Origin: Cupriavidus basilensis OR16 | GTDB lineage: Bacteria > Pseudomonadota > Gammaproteobacteria > Burkholderiales > Burkholderiaceae | Direction: 5' to 3' | DNA length: 64,000 bases | Assembly: GCF_000243095.1 (NCBI RefSeq) | Contig: NZ_AHJE01000013.1 | Span: forward strand, 1 to 64,000 | Part shown: in pieces, positions 38,378 through 48,917 of the stretch | Numbering within the stretch: the first letter of the stretch is position 1 | Layout: the number at the start of each line of letters is the position of its first letter | The notes under the pieces: generated by a model | The model's input: the letters and a program-made list of their open reading frames with translations, nothing else | The model's database searches: none | What the model was told of the DNA's origin: nothing | Program-made: the position numbers and the translations under genes

Positions 38378-39661
38378 ATGAGCACCAACGTTTCGAATTT
38401 CGAAGGCACCCGCGAGGTAGCCGAGCAGCAACGCTTCGACATGGCCGCGCTGGAAGCCTGGATGCGCGAGCATGTAGCCGGCTTTACCGGCCCGCTCTCC
38501 ATCGAGCAGTTCAAGGGCGGCCAGTCCAACCCCACCTTCAAGCTGATCACGCCGGGCCAGACCTACGTCATGCGCGCCAAGCCTGGCCCCAAGTCCAAGC
38601 TGCTGCCCTCGGCCCACGCCATCGAACGCGAATACCGCGTGATGGCCGCGCTGGCCGGCACCGACGTGCCGGTCGCCAGGATGTACGCCCTGTGCGAGGA
38701 CGAGACCGTGATCGGCCGCGCCTTCTACATCATGGAATTCGTCGCCGGCCGCGTGCTGTGGGACCAATCCCTGCCCGGTATGACGCCAGCCGAGCGCGGC
38801 GCCATCTACGACGAGATGAACCGCGTCATCTCCGCGTTGCACACCGTCGACTACCAGGCCATCGGCCTGGGCGACTACGGCAAGCCGGGCAACTACTTCT
38901 CGCGCCAGATCGAGCGCTGGACCAAGCAGTACAAGCTGTCCGAGACCGAGAGCATTCCCGCCATGGACTCGCTGATGGCCTGGCTGCCCGGGCATATCCC
39001 GCAGGAAGACGCCGATCTCACGTCCATCGTGCATGGCGACTACCGGCTGGATAACCTCATGTTCCATCCCACCGAGCCGCGCGTGCTGGCCGTGCTCGAC
39101 TGGGAACTGTCCACGCTGGGGCACCCGATGGCCGACTTCGGCTACCACTGCATGAGCTGGCATATCGCGCCCGGGCAGTTCCGCGGCATCGCCGGGCTGG
39201 ACCATGCCGGGCTTGGCATCCCTGACGAGGCAACCTACCGGCGCACCTACGAGCAACGTACCGGAAGGCCGATCACGGGCGACTGGAATTTCTACCTGGC
39301 TTTCAGCATGTTCAGGATCGCCGGCATCCTGCAGGGGATCATGAAGCGCGTGGTGGACGGGACAGCGTCATCCGCGCATCCGGCGCTGCGCCGGGATCAC
39401 CAGGAAACCTCTTCCCCCAGCCGCGGGGAAGAGGTTTTTTTACGGGACAGGTTATCGTATCAGATGATGTGTAGCCCTGCTTTCGGCGACGATCTCACGA
39501 TGACCCGCACCAGGTTCGCTACTCGCCACGCCAAAATCCTGCCGGGAAAATGCCCTGGACCCAATCTTGACTTCCAGTTATTATCCAACACATACGACAA
39601 CATACAACAAAACCAATACCGGAGACAAAGCCAATGCCAACCAGCCGCCGTACTTTCCTGA
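38378..39661 (+). CDS. Aminoglycoside-phosphotransferase-fold protein (ACAD10/11-like), 3' end lost
   Basis: A kinase-like fold related to the N-terminal domain of ACAD10/11, usually encoded beside acyl-CoA dehydrogenases: FKGGQSNPTFKL, YVMRAKPGPKSKLLPSAHAI, VHGDYRLDNLMFHP (catalytic Asp) and LDWELSTLGHPMADFGY. The protein reads normally to GIMKRVVDGTASSA near 39375; relatives then end with about 30 further residues, but here unrelated text follows, including a terminator at 39406-39441, and the frame stays open to 39661, into the next gene. The true 3' end appears deleted or scrambled. AGACAGC before the ATG is a poor ribosome site. Confidence 0.75.
   Translation: MSTNVSNFEGTREVAEQQRFDMAALEAWMREHVAGFTGPLSIEQFKGGQSNPTFKLITPGQTYVMRAKPGPKSKLLPSAHAIEREYRVMAALAGTDVPVARMYALCEDETVIGRAFYIMEFVAGRVLWDQSLPGMTPAERGAIYDEMNRVISALHTVDYQAIGLGDYGKPGNYFSRQIERWTKQYKLSETESIPAMDSLMAWLPGHIPQEDADLTSIVHGDYRLDNLMFHPTEPRVLAVLDWELSTLGHPMADFGYHCMSWHIAPGQFRGIAGLDHAGLGIPDEATYRRTYEQRTGRPITGDWNFYLAFSMFRIAGILQGIMKRVVDGTASSAHPALRRDHQETSSPSRGEEVFLRDRLSYQMMCSPAFGDDLTMTRTRFATRHAKILPGKCPGPNLDFQLLSNTYDNIQQNQYRRQSQCQPAAVLS
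39406..39441 (+). terminator. Intrinsic terminator after the kinase-fold gene
   Basis: AACCTCTTCCCC (39406-39417) and GGGGAAGAGGTT (39425-39436) form a perfect 12-bp stem with a 7-nt loop and a T run to 39441. Its place inside the open kinase frame shows that the original gene ended before it. Confidence 0.88.
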
Positions 39662-40668
39662 CCCAGCTCTCAACCCTGGGCGCCACCGCCACCCTGGGCA
39701 GCCTCGGCGCAGCCGGCACCCTGCTTTCGTCCCCGGCCAAGGCAACCACCGGCTGGCCCACCCGCCCGATCCGGCTGGTCGTCCCTTACCCCGCCGGCGG
39801 CTCCTCCGACATCATCGCCCGCCTGATCAGCCGCCAGCTCGGTGAAGCGCTTGGCCAACCCATCGTGGTCGACAACCGGCCGGGCGCCAACGGCAATATC
39901 GGCGCCGCCATGGTCGCGCAGGCCGGCACCGACAATCACACGCTGCTGCTGTGCGATATCGGCGCGCTTGCCATCAGCCCGTCCGTCTACACCAAGCTCA
40001 CTTTTGATCCGGGCAAGGACCTGAAGGGCGTTTCCATGCTGGCGTATTCGCCGCATTTGCTGGTGGTCCATCCTTCGGTGCAGGTCAGCAACCTCAAGGA
40101 ACTGGTGGACCTGTCCAAGCGCACCCAGCTCAATTTCGCCGTGACCGCCATCGGCAGCGCGCCGCACCTGGCCGGCGTGGCGGTGGCGCAGGCTACCGGC
40201 GCCAAGTGGCAGTACGTGCCTTACAAGGGCGGCGCACAAGCGGTGGCCGATACCGTGGGCGGCACGGCCCAGGTGCTGATGAACGGCATGCTGGCAACGC
40301 TGCCCCAGGTCCAGGCGGGCAAGCTGAAGGTGATTGCCGTTTCCAAGAAGACGCGCATGCCGCTGGTCGGGCAAGTCCCGACCATTGCCGAGCAAGGCGT
40401 GCCGGGTTTTGAATCCGGCACCTGGCAGGGCGTGATGGCGCCGGCCGGCATGCCCGACGCGCTGGTGGCACGCATCAGCAGCGAGCTGATCCGCATCATC
40501 CGCTTGCCGGACGTGCGCGCGCAACTGGCCGGCCAGGGCGCGGAAGTGGTGACCATGACGCCACCGGAGACCAACAAGTTCTTCAGCGCCGAAACAGGCC
40601 GACATCCGGCTCGACTGATCCGCGCGCCGGGTCTTGGCAAGTTCTTGCATTTATTTGATCGCGCTTAA
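39634..40668 (+). CDS. Bug/TctC-family solute-binding protein (3' end frameshifted)
   Basis: A second Bug-type periplasmic binding protein, with a Tat-like signal (SRRTFLTQLSTLGATATLGS) and the Bug blocks WPTRPIRLVVPYPAGGSSDI, VVDNRPGANGNIGAA, YVPYKGGAQAV and PTIAEQGVPGFE. The end is disturbed: after FFSAET the frame gives an atypical tail, while the other frame ends ADIRLD at a TGA (40616-40618), as expected for the family. About 25-30 bases seem to be missing near 40597. The ligand is unknown. Confidence 0.87.
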   Translation: MPTSRRTFLTQLSTLGATATLGSLGAAGTLLSSPAKATTGWPTRPIRLVVPYPAGGSSDIIARLISRQLGEALGQPIVVDNRPGANGNIGAAMVAQAGTDNHTLLLCDIGALAISPSVYTKLTFDPGKDLKGVSMLAYSPHLLVVHPSVQVSNLKELVDLSKRTQLNFAVTAIGSAPHLAGVAVAQATGAKWQYVPYKGGAQAVADTVGGTAQVLMNGMLATLPQVQAGKLKVIAVSKKTRMPLVGQVPTIAEQGVPGFESGTWQGVMAPAGMPDALVARISSELIRIIRLPDVRAQLAGQGAEVVTMTPPETNKFFSAETGRHPARLIRAPGLGKFLHLFDRA

Positions 40669-40749
40669 CCCCTTGCGCCAGGCTGCCTCGTTTCACTGAC
40701 AGCGCCCTGCCGCCGGCATCGCCGGCGCGGCCTTTCAGGAGAAAAGAAC

Positions 40750-42352
40750 ATGCTCAAGCGCTTGGGAGCCCTAGCCATTGCCTTCGCGGTGGCCGCATGC
40801 GGTGGTCATTCCACCACCGCCCCGACTCCGCCGGATTCGCCCGCACGGGCCGACAACGCGGCACCGGCCACGCAGCCGCCCCCGGTTGCCCCAGCCGCTC
40901 CCGCGCAATCCGCGCCGGCCAAAGACCCGCGACGCCGCGTTTGCCGCCAGGGAGGCGGCGGCCGGTGCCGCCGCCAATGCTGTAGCCGATAAGCGCGCGC
41001 CAGTCATGCGCACCCTGCCCGCGGCGCCGATGACCCTGATGGCGCGGCCCATGCCCTACCCGCAGCCGCAGCCCGGGCCAGACCGTGAGCGCTATGGCGC
41101 CATTGACGAGAACGGCGTGCAGCAGGTGGCGCAAGCGCCCGTCTCCACCTTCAGCATCGACGTCGACACCGGCAGCTACAGCAATGTGCGCCGCCTGCTC
41201 AACGCGGGCCGCCTGCCACCGGCCGACGCGGTGCGCGTGGAGGAAATGGTCAATTACTTCCCGTACGACTACGCGCAGCCGCGCGACGGCCGCCCCTTCG
41301 CCGTGCACGCCGACGCCGCGCCCGCGCCATGGCAAGCGCGCAATGTGCTGCTGCGCATCGGCATCAAGGCGGCCGACGCGGCGCGCGACAGCCTGCCGGC
41401 TGCCAACCTGGTCTTCCTGGTCGATGTGTCGGGGTCGATGTATTCGCCCGACAAGCTACCGCTGCTGAAATCCTCGCTCAAGCTGCTCACCAACGCCCTG
41501 CGCGCGCAGGACCGCATCACGCTGGTGACCTACGCCAGCGGCACGCGCGTGGTGCTGGCGCCGACCTCGGGCAGCGACAAGGCCGCCATTTCGTCGGCCA
41601 TCGACTCGCTGGTGGCAGCCGGCTCGACCGCCGGCGCGAGCGGCATCGCACTGGCCTACCAGGCCGCGCAGCAGAGCTTTATCGCGGGCGGCATCAATCG
41701 CGTGTTGCTGGCCACCGATGGCGATTTCAACGTGGGCATCACGGACTTCCGCCAGCTCAAGGCCCTGGTCGCGGAGAAGCGCAAGTCCGGCGTTTCCCTG
41801 TCCACGCTGGGCTTTGGCACGGGCAACTACAACGACCAGTTGATGGAGCAGCTGGCCGACGCGGGCGACGGTGCCTACTCGTATATCGACAACCTGATGG
41901 AAGGCCAGAAGGTGCTGGTGGAAGAATTCAGCTCCACGCTGGCCACGGTGGCGCGCGACGTCAAGATCCAGGTCGAGTTCAACCCCGCCACGGTCAAGGA
42001 ATACCGCCTGATCGGCTATGAAAACCGCGCGCTCAAGCGCGAGGATTTCAACAACGACCAGGTCGATGCCGGCGATATCGGCGCCGGCCACACGGTGACG
42101 GCGCTGTATGAGCTGACACTGGCGGGCCAGCCCGGCCTGATCGACCCGCTGCGCTACCAGCCGCCCAGCCCCGCCGCCCAGCCGGGCAAGAGCAGCGCGG
42201 GTGAACTGGCCCACATCAAGCTGCGCTACAAGCTGCCGCAGGCGCAAGCCAGCGAGTTGATCGACCTGCCGGTGCGGGACAGCGCGGTGCGGCCGCTAGC
42301 GCAGGCCGACGACGCCTTGCGCTTCGCCGCGGCGGTCGCCGGCTTCGGCCAG
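40750..42352 (+). pseudogene. YfbK-like VWA-domain lipoprotein (two frame breaks)
   Basis: A lipoprotein (MLKRLGALAIAFAVAACGG, Cys17) with a Pro/Ala-rich linker, the YfbK N-terminal domain (STFSIDVDTGSYSNVRR, VRVEEMVNYFPYDY) and a VWA domain with the MIDAS VDVSGSM and LLATDGDFNVGITD. In relatives a DUF3520 domain follows. The frame shifts near 40930 (one base extra), and near 42353 the C-terminal text after AAVAGFGQ turns into unrelated sequence leading to the sigma-factor gene, so 60 or more residues may be missing. It is followed by an ECF sigma/anti-sigma pair, which suggests an envelope-sensing role. Start has AGGAG before it. Confidence 0.78.
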
Positions 42353-42476
42353 GTAGCCCCGGGAGCCGCCCACGCTGAGGCCGCCCGCCCCGCGATCCAC
42401 CGGCTTGTCCGCGCGCGAGCGCCCGGCGCTGACAACCCCGCACAGCAGTGCGCGGGGCTGTCATATACTGCCGCGC

Positions 42477-43103
42477 ATGCATGCCTCCCCGCCTGGCGCC
42501 CCGCCCCCCCAATCCTCTGCCGGACTGTCCGCGTTGCCGGATACCGACCTGATGCTGCTGGTCGCCAACGGCCTGATCGAGCAGCCGGTGGCCGAGCTGT
42601 TCCGCCGCCACAACGCAGCGCTGTACAACTACGTGGCCTGGCTATGCCAGGGCAACACCGGCGAGGCCGAGGATGTGGCCCAGAAGACCTGGGTCAAGCT
42701 GATGACGCGCTGCGCGGACTACCAGCCCAGCGCGGCCCTGCGCACCTTCCTGTTCCAGATCGCGCGCAACACCTGGCTGGACCAGTTGCGCGGCGCCTAT
42801 GAGCGCCAGCGCGACACGCTCGACGAAGCGCACCTCGCCCTGCCGGCGGATGACCTCAGCCCCGAGGCCGAGGCGCAGCTGCGCCAGAACCTGCAGGGCG
42901 TGCGGCAAGCGCTGCTGGCGCTGCCGGCGCCCCAGCGCGAGGTGATCGTGCTGCGTTTCTTCAGCGAGATGAGCGTGGAGGACATCGCCCTCACGCTGGG
43001 CGAGAAGTTCGAAACCATCAAGAGCCGGCTGCGCTACGCCTTTGCGCGGCTGCGCGAGAGCCTGGCGGCCACCGCCACCGCGTCGCAGGAGCGGCTGCCA
43101 TGA
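42477..43103 (+). CDS. ECF-family RNA polymerase sigma factor
   Basis: A 208-residue sigma factor: region 2 (LFRRHNAALYNYVAWLCQGN, EAEDVAQKTWVKLM) and region 4 (LPAPQREVIVLRFFSEMSVE, IALTLGEKFETIKSRLRYAFARLR). A TATACT box at 42464-42469 is only 7 bp from the ATG, so transcription from it would be nearly leaderless, and no ribosome site is seen. The stop overlaps the next gene by 4 bp (ATGA), the usual arrangement for an anti-sigma partner. Confidence 0.9.
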   Translation: MHASPPGAPPPQSSAGLSALPDTDLMLLVANGLIEQPVAELFRRHNAALYNYVAWLCQGNTGEAEDVAQKTWVKLMTRCADYQPSAALRTFLFQIARNTWLDQLRGAYERQRDTLDEAHLALPADDLSPEAEAQLRQNLQGVRQALLALPAPQREVIVLRFFSEMSVEDIALTLGEKFETIKSRLRYAFARLRESLAATATASQERLP

Positions 43104-44520
43104 GCGCGGACGAACGCTTCATCGCCGGCGAGGACCGGCTCGCGGCACTGCTGCGCGAGTTGCCGGCCTTTGTGCCGCCCGCCTCGCTGGAGGCCTCGGT
43201 AATGGCCGCGGCGCGGGCCGAGCAGGCTGCGCGGAATGCACCCGCGCCGCTGCCGCCGGCGTCGCTGCCGGCCAAGGTCCGGGCCTATGCGGAGCAAGCC
43301 GAAGCCCCCACCGGTGACGACGACATGGCGTTCACGCCGCCGGCCGGCCTGCAGGCATCGGTCATGGCGGAAGCTGCGCGGATGCAGGCGGCGCAGGCCA
43401 CGCGCCGCGACGCTGTGCTGGCGGAAGTCCGGCGCGGCGACGCGCCGCGGAGCGTGCTGGGCGCCCCGGTCGGCGAGGCTGCGCAGGCATGGCTGCGTGA
43501 ACAGGCAAAGCCCGCCGCGCAGCCTGCCGCAGGCGAGCAGGCCCCTACCCGCCCTGCCCGGCGCTGGTGGCCCGCGCTGGGCGTGCTCGCTGCCACCCTC
43601 GGCGTGGGTGTCTTGTCGTTGCAGATCGTCATGCGCCAGCTTGACCTGCGCGACGGCGAAATCACGTTGCCGGCCAAGGCCCCTGTGCCCGTGACGGGCA
43701 AGGCGGAACAGCGGGCGGAAGCCGCCAGGCCTGCCGCCCGGGCGGCAGCGCAGCCAACGGCTACGGCTGCGGCACCAGCACCGCAAGGCGAACCTGCCGC
43801 ACAACCGCCAGCGCCGCGCGCGGATGCGCCGGTGCCGCCGCCAACTGCGCAACCGGCCAGCCCGCCAACCACGGCCAACGCACAAACCCATCGCGCGCCG
43901 CCCGCCGAGGCACAGGCCAAGTCCGCGCAGCGCGAGCCCGACGCGATCGCGGAACAGCGCGCGCCGGCGCCCAAGGAAAGCGCGCCAGGCGCGACAGCCT
44001 CGCTTTCTGCCGGGGCGCCGCCCGCCGCAGTGCCCGCGCCTGCGATGCGCGCGCCGGCACCGATGGCCCCATGGCTTCCATCGCGCCGCCGGCCCCGATC
44101 ACCCCGATCGCCCCGATCGGGCCCATCGCGCCACCGGCGCCGTCGCCCACCATCGAGCCACCCCGGTTCGCGCTGCACGCCAGCCCGTCGATGCAGGCCG
44201 ATGCCGCACGCGCTCCCGCGCCCGCAGCACGCGTGCAACGGCCGGGGACAATGACAATGAGCCTGCGGGAAGAGCCTCAGCTGGCCGTGGAGCGCCTGCT
44301 GTCCGCCCCGTCGGGGGCAGAGCCCGCCGCCGGGGCGCAGCTCGCGCTGCGCCTCACGGCGGCGTCGCCGGCAAGTCCCGAGGTCAGGGGATGGGCCGAG
44401 CGCCTGTGGCAGGCGGTGCCGGCGCAATACCGGCCGCCGCTGCCGTATGCGGTACAGGCCGACAGCACGTTGCCGCCAGCCACCGTGCGCATCGAGCGCC
44501 AGGCCGACAGCGCGCCTTGA
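43100..44520 (+). CDS. Anti-sigma factor-like membrane protein with Pro-rich linker (one frameshift)
   Basis: About 473 residues. The cytoplasmic part has two short repeats (VPPASLEASVMAAAR, TPPAGLQASVMAEAAR), then one membrane span (WWPALGVLAATLGVGVLSLQ, about 154-173). The periplasmic part is a long Ala/Pro/Gln linker with a short Pro-Ile repeat (ITPIAPIGPIAPPAP) and a C-terminal domain (EVRGWAERLWQAVPAQYRPP). One base is missing at about 44070, in PMAPMASIAPP-like text. Overlap with the sigma gene and one-span topology fit an anti-sigma factor; no standard domain was recognised. Confidence 0.72.
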
Positions 44521-44549
44521 GAGCTGAGAGGTGGGGCAAACCGACGCGT

Positions 44550-45345
44550 TCAGTCCTGCGCCAACTCGCCCGCGCCGCCGCCGAGCGCGCTGATCACTGC
44601 CAGCAACTGCTCGCGCAGCCAGCGATTGGCGCCATCGTTCTCGCCGCCGGCGTGCCAGTAAAGGTGCAACTCCAGCGTAGGCACCTTGAAGGGCAGTGAG
44701 AGCAGGCGGTTGGCATAGGGCTCGTTGGCGATGCGCGCGTAGCGCAGCGGCAGCGTGGCCAGCAAGTCGGTGCAGCTCACCACCCGGCAGGCCGCGGCGT
44801 AATGCTGGCAGCGCAACCGCACCCGGCGCGTCAGGCCCATGCGGTGCAGCGCCTGGTCTTCCAGTGAAGCCCCGCGCCGGCGCGAAGACACATGCACATG
44901 CTCGGCAGAGCAATTCCGACTCCATCTCCCGCCTGTCAAAGCGGATCGCGGCGATTTCCACCTGCGGCGCCACCGCGGTCACCCGCGCCATCAGCGGCGG
45001 CAGCAAGGTGGACTCCAGCGCATCGCGCATGCCGATGGTGAACCGGCGCACCGTGGCCGCCGGATCGAAATGCGGCGTGTCCTGCAAGGTGCGGGCAAAG
45101 GACTGCAGGGCCGTGCGGACCTCGGCGGCCAGCGAGCGCGCTAGCGGCGTGGGCGCCATGCCCTGACCGCGCCGCTCGAACAAGGGGTCGTCAAACAAGG
45201 TGCGCATGCGCCCCAGCGCATGGCTGACCGCAGGCTGAGTCAGGTTAAGCTGGCGGGCGGCGGCCGTGATGCTGCCTTCGCTATAGATAGCGTCGAACAC
45301 CACGAAGAGATTGAGGTCGATGCGGGATAGCTGCATGAAAGGCAT
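44550..45345 (-). pseudogene. LysR-family regulator with internal deletion and frame change
   Basis: The N-terminal half is a normal LysR (RIDLNLFVVFDAIYSEGSIT, AAARQLNLTQPAVSHALGRM) and the C-terminal half a normal effector domain (LEDQALHRMGLTRRVRLRCQ, LPLRYARIANEPYANRL). They meet at about 44910 with a frame change, and the product is 40-50 residues short of the usual 300; the missing part is the start of the effector domain. The gene is divergent from the acyl-CoA dehydrogenase gene and would be its natural regulator. Confidence 0.8.
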
Positions 45346-45528
45346 TCTGGCATGGAATGCACAGTATTGATACTGGCTAATCCAGAAAATTCATTTTTCT
45401 AATTACCTGGATTGCGGTACAGTCCTCTCCAGTCGGCGCAAACCGCGTCTGCCGGTGCCGGGAACGGCCCGCCGCAACCTGCGGCGGCCCAACCGATGCC
45501 GGCCTCATTCAGAGGTGGAGGAGACAAC

Positions 45529-46791
<1,263 letters not shown>

Positions 46792-46833
46792 GCCGCAATT
46801 GGCCTCGCCGCCGGCCCTGCTGGCAACATGGGA

Positions 46834-46862
46834 AACGCGCAGCCTGTCTGCGCGTTTTTTTC
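46834..46862 (+). terminator. Terminator after the acyl-CoA dehydrogenase gene
   Basis: AACGCGCAG (46834-46842) and CTGCGCGTT (46848-46856) form a 9-bp stem with a 5-nt loop followed by a run of T. Confidence 0.88.
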
Positions 46863-46949
46863 TTCTGTGCTTAAATCGCGCGGTTCGCCACGTCAGTGGT
46901 TGATGTGGCGGTTCACCGTTTGCACGATCACAGCCAGGAGCCCTTCCCG

Positions 46950-47642
46950 ATGATCGACGTCTACAGCTGGCCCACGCCCAACGGCCACAAAATCCACATC
47001 ATGCTCGAGGAGTGCGGCCTCGCGTACAAGGTCCACCCCATCAATATCGGCGCCGGCGACCAGTTCGGCGAGGACTTCCTCAAGATCAGCCCGAACAACA
47101 AGATCCCGGCCATCGTCGACCCCGACGGCCCGGACGGCAAACCCATCGCGCTGTTCGAGTCCGGCGCCATCCTGCTGTACCTCGCCGGCAAGACCGGCAA
47201 GTTCCTGCCCGAGGACGTGCGCGGCAAGTACGATGCACTGCAATGGCTGATGTTCCAGATGGGCGGCGTCGGCCCGATGCTAGGCCAGGCGCACCATTTC
47301 CGCATGTATGCGCCACAGCAGATCGAGTACGCCATCAACCGCTACACCAACGAGGCGAAGCGCCTGTACGGCGTCATCGACAAGCAACTGTCGGAACATG
47401 CCTGGCTGGCTGGCCGCGAATACTCCGTGGCTGATATCGCCACCTTCCCGTGGCTGCGCAGCTGGCAAAACCAGGGGGTGGAACTGGACGACTATCCGCA
47501 CTTGAAGCGCTGGTTCCTTGAGATCGCCGAGCGGCCCGCCGTGAAGCGCGGCGTCGCGGTGCTGGCGCAGGAACGCAAGCCGCTGACCGGCGACAAGGAA
47601 CGGGAAATCCTGTTCGGCACCACGCAGTACCAGCGCCGCTGA
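46950..47642 (+). CDS. Glutathione S-transferase, YfcG/Ure2-like
   Basis: A 230-residue GST of the YfcG/YghU type, some of which are disulfide-bond reductases. Visible blocks: WPTPNGHKIHIMLEECGLAY, SPNNKIPAIVD, FESGAILLYLAGKTGKFLP and YSVADIATFPWLRSW. The Thr/Asn near the N terminus (TPNG) is the usual contact to glutathione in this branch. CAGGAG precedes the ATG. The frame is intact. Confidence 0.9.
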   Translation: MIDVYSWPTPNGHKIHIMLEECGLAYKVHPINIGAGDQFGEDFLKISPNNKIPAIVDPDGPDGKPIALFESGAILLYLAGKTGKFLPEDVRGKYDALQWLMFQMGGVGPMLGQAHHFRMYAPQQIEYAINRYTNEAKRLYGVIDKQLSEHAWLAGREYSVADIATFPWLRSWQNQGVELDDYPHLKRWFLEIAERPAVKRGVAVLAQERKPLTGDKEREILFGTTQYQRR

Positions 47643-47681
47643 ACCGTGCGCCAGCGTGGCCATGGCCATCGCGCGAGGCGA

Positions 47682-48446
47682 TCAATGCAGGAAAGGCCCC
47701 TGCATCCCGCCCGCGCCGGCCACGCGCGCCGGCGCCTGCAGGCAGCACAGCAGGCTCGCCACGGGATGCAGCGCATCGATCCGGTACGCTTCATCGGGGT
47801 CCGGCGCGAAGACCATGCCGGGCTGCAGGTACGCCACCCGCGGCTCGACATGCGGCCAGGGCGAATGCCACTGCAGGCATAGCGTGCCCGCGTGGCAGGC
47901 GGCCCAGTTCAGCCCGCCCGCGCGCAAGCGCAGCGCCCAGTCCGGCTCGCCCTCGGCCAGCGAAACAAAGGCCGCGTTGGCGCGCGGCACGCCATCCTGC
48001 GCACCGCGCTTCAGGCCATCCGGCTGCCAGCGGCCCGCCTGCCCCCCGGCAAAAGCATCGTAGCTGCTAGTCACGCCCGCCCCCATCAGCCCGACTGCAT
48101 TCGGGTCCAGGACCGCGCGGATCAATACCGCGTCTTGCAGCACCGCCAGATGCAGGCGTTCGGCCTGGCGCAGCGCATACACGCCACCCGCGGACACCAG
48201 CACCGGCTCTCCGCCCACCGGCGTCAGCTTGATCGTGCCGCACAGGCAAGCCCACCACTCGGCGCAGGCCGTGACGATGCCGGACTGCATCGCACCCTGC
48301 GGCAAGAAGATGTAGTCACCACTGCTGCCAAGGCCAGCAGCCTCCGGCACCACCCTCACCTGCAAGCCCACGCGCAATTGCGATGCGGTTCCGCCTGTCA
48401 GGACTTCGCCGCGCATCTGCGCATCGAACAACGAAAAAATACGCAT
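47682..48446 (-). CDS. Protein of unknown function (possible cupin-like N-terminal domain)
   Basis: A 254-residue protein without signal peptide or membrane span. The first half (GSSGDYIFLPQGAMQSGIV, CGTIKLTPVGGEPVLVSAGG, VYALRQAERLHLAVLQDAVL) looks like a beta-barrel sensory domain of the cupin/AraC-N kind, but no HTH follows. The second half is unrecognised. I do not know this family. It is on the minus strand, converging with a GST gene, with a long upstream gap before the XRE regulator. Confidence 0.6.
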   Translation of the reverse strand: MRIFSLFDAQMRGEVLTGGTASQLRVGLQVRVVPEAAGLGSSGDYIFLPQGAMQSGIVTACAEWWACLCGTIKLTPVGGEPVLVSAGGVYALRQAERLHLAVLQDAVLIRAVLDPNAVGLMGAGVTSSYDAFAGGQAGRWQPDGLKRGAQDGVPRANAAFVSLAEGEPDWALRLRAGGLNWAACHAGTLCLQWHSPWPHVEPRVAYLQPGMVFAPDPDEAYRIDALHPVASLLCCLQAPARVAGAGGMQGPFLH

Positions 48447-48917
48447 GGCACTCCATTCTCCGGGTGATGGAAAAAAACAGCGCCGCGCTTCCCGGGGGTT
48501 TCAGTGCCTCTATGTCGAGGCCGTGCATTTTTTTGGGCCTGGTGCCTCGCCGCCTGAACAAGACGCGGAGGCCGGTCGCCTCGTCCTTGTTGCCGCGAAA
48601 CCCGTTTGTATCGTTCGTATCGTTCGTATCATTCGGACAAGGTTTTTCCCTTTGCCCACGGACATCATCCGCAGGTTGCGTGGCATGCCTTGGCGCCGAG
48701 TTACGTCCTGTGCAACGCCAACGCTAACGCCAATAGCGTCCGCAACATGCCGACAAGACGCCAACAAGACGCCAACATATGCCAGCGATCGCCTATATCA
48801 CCATAAATGACATAATCATTGAAACTGACAGATACCCATAGTACGTACTACTATAAGGCGTCGCTACAAAGAGGTCAAACCCTTAGCCTCAATCCGTTCT
48901 CAATCACGTATAGAGCC
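48447..48917. other. Intergenic region with AT-rich control segment
   Basis: A 471-bp gap without a recognisable gene. It contains a 9-bp tandem repeat GTATCGTTC, about three copies at 48608-48634, and an AT-rich stretch from about 48770 that differs from the GC-rich surroundings and holds the promoter of the XRE gene. Confidence 0.55.
48825..48854 (+). promoter_or_regulatory. Predicted promoter and palindrome upstream of the XRE gene
   Basis: CTGACA (48825-48830), an 18-bp spacer and TACTAT (48849-48854) resemble a sigma-70 promoter. The palindrome AGTACGTACT (48840-48849) overlaps the -10 box, as an autorepressor site would. Confidence 0.45.
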
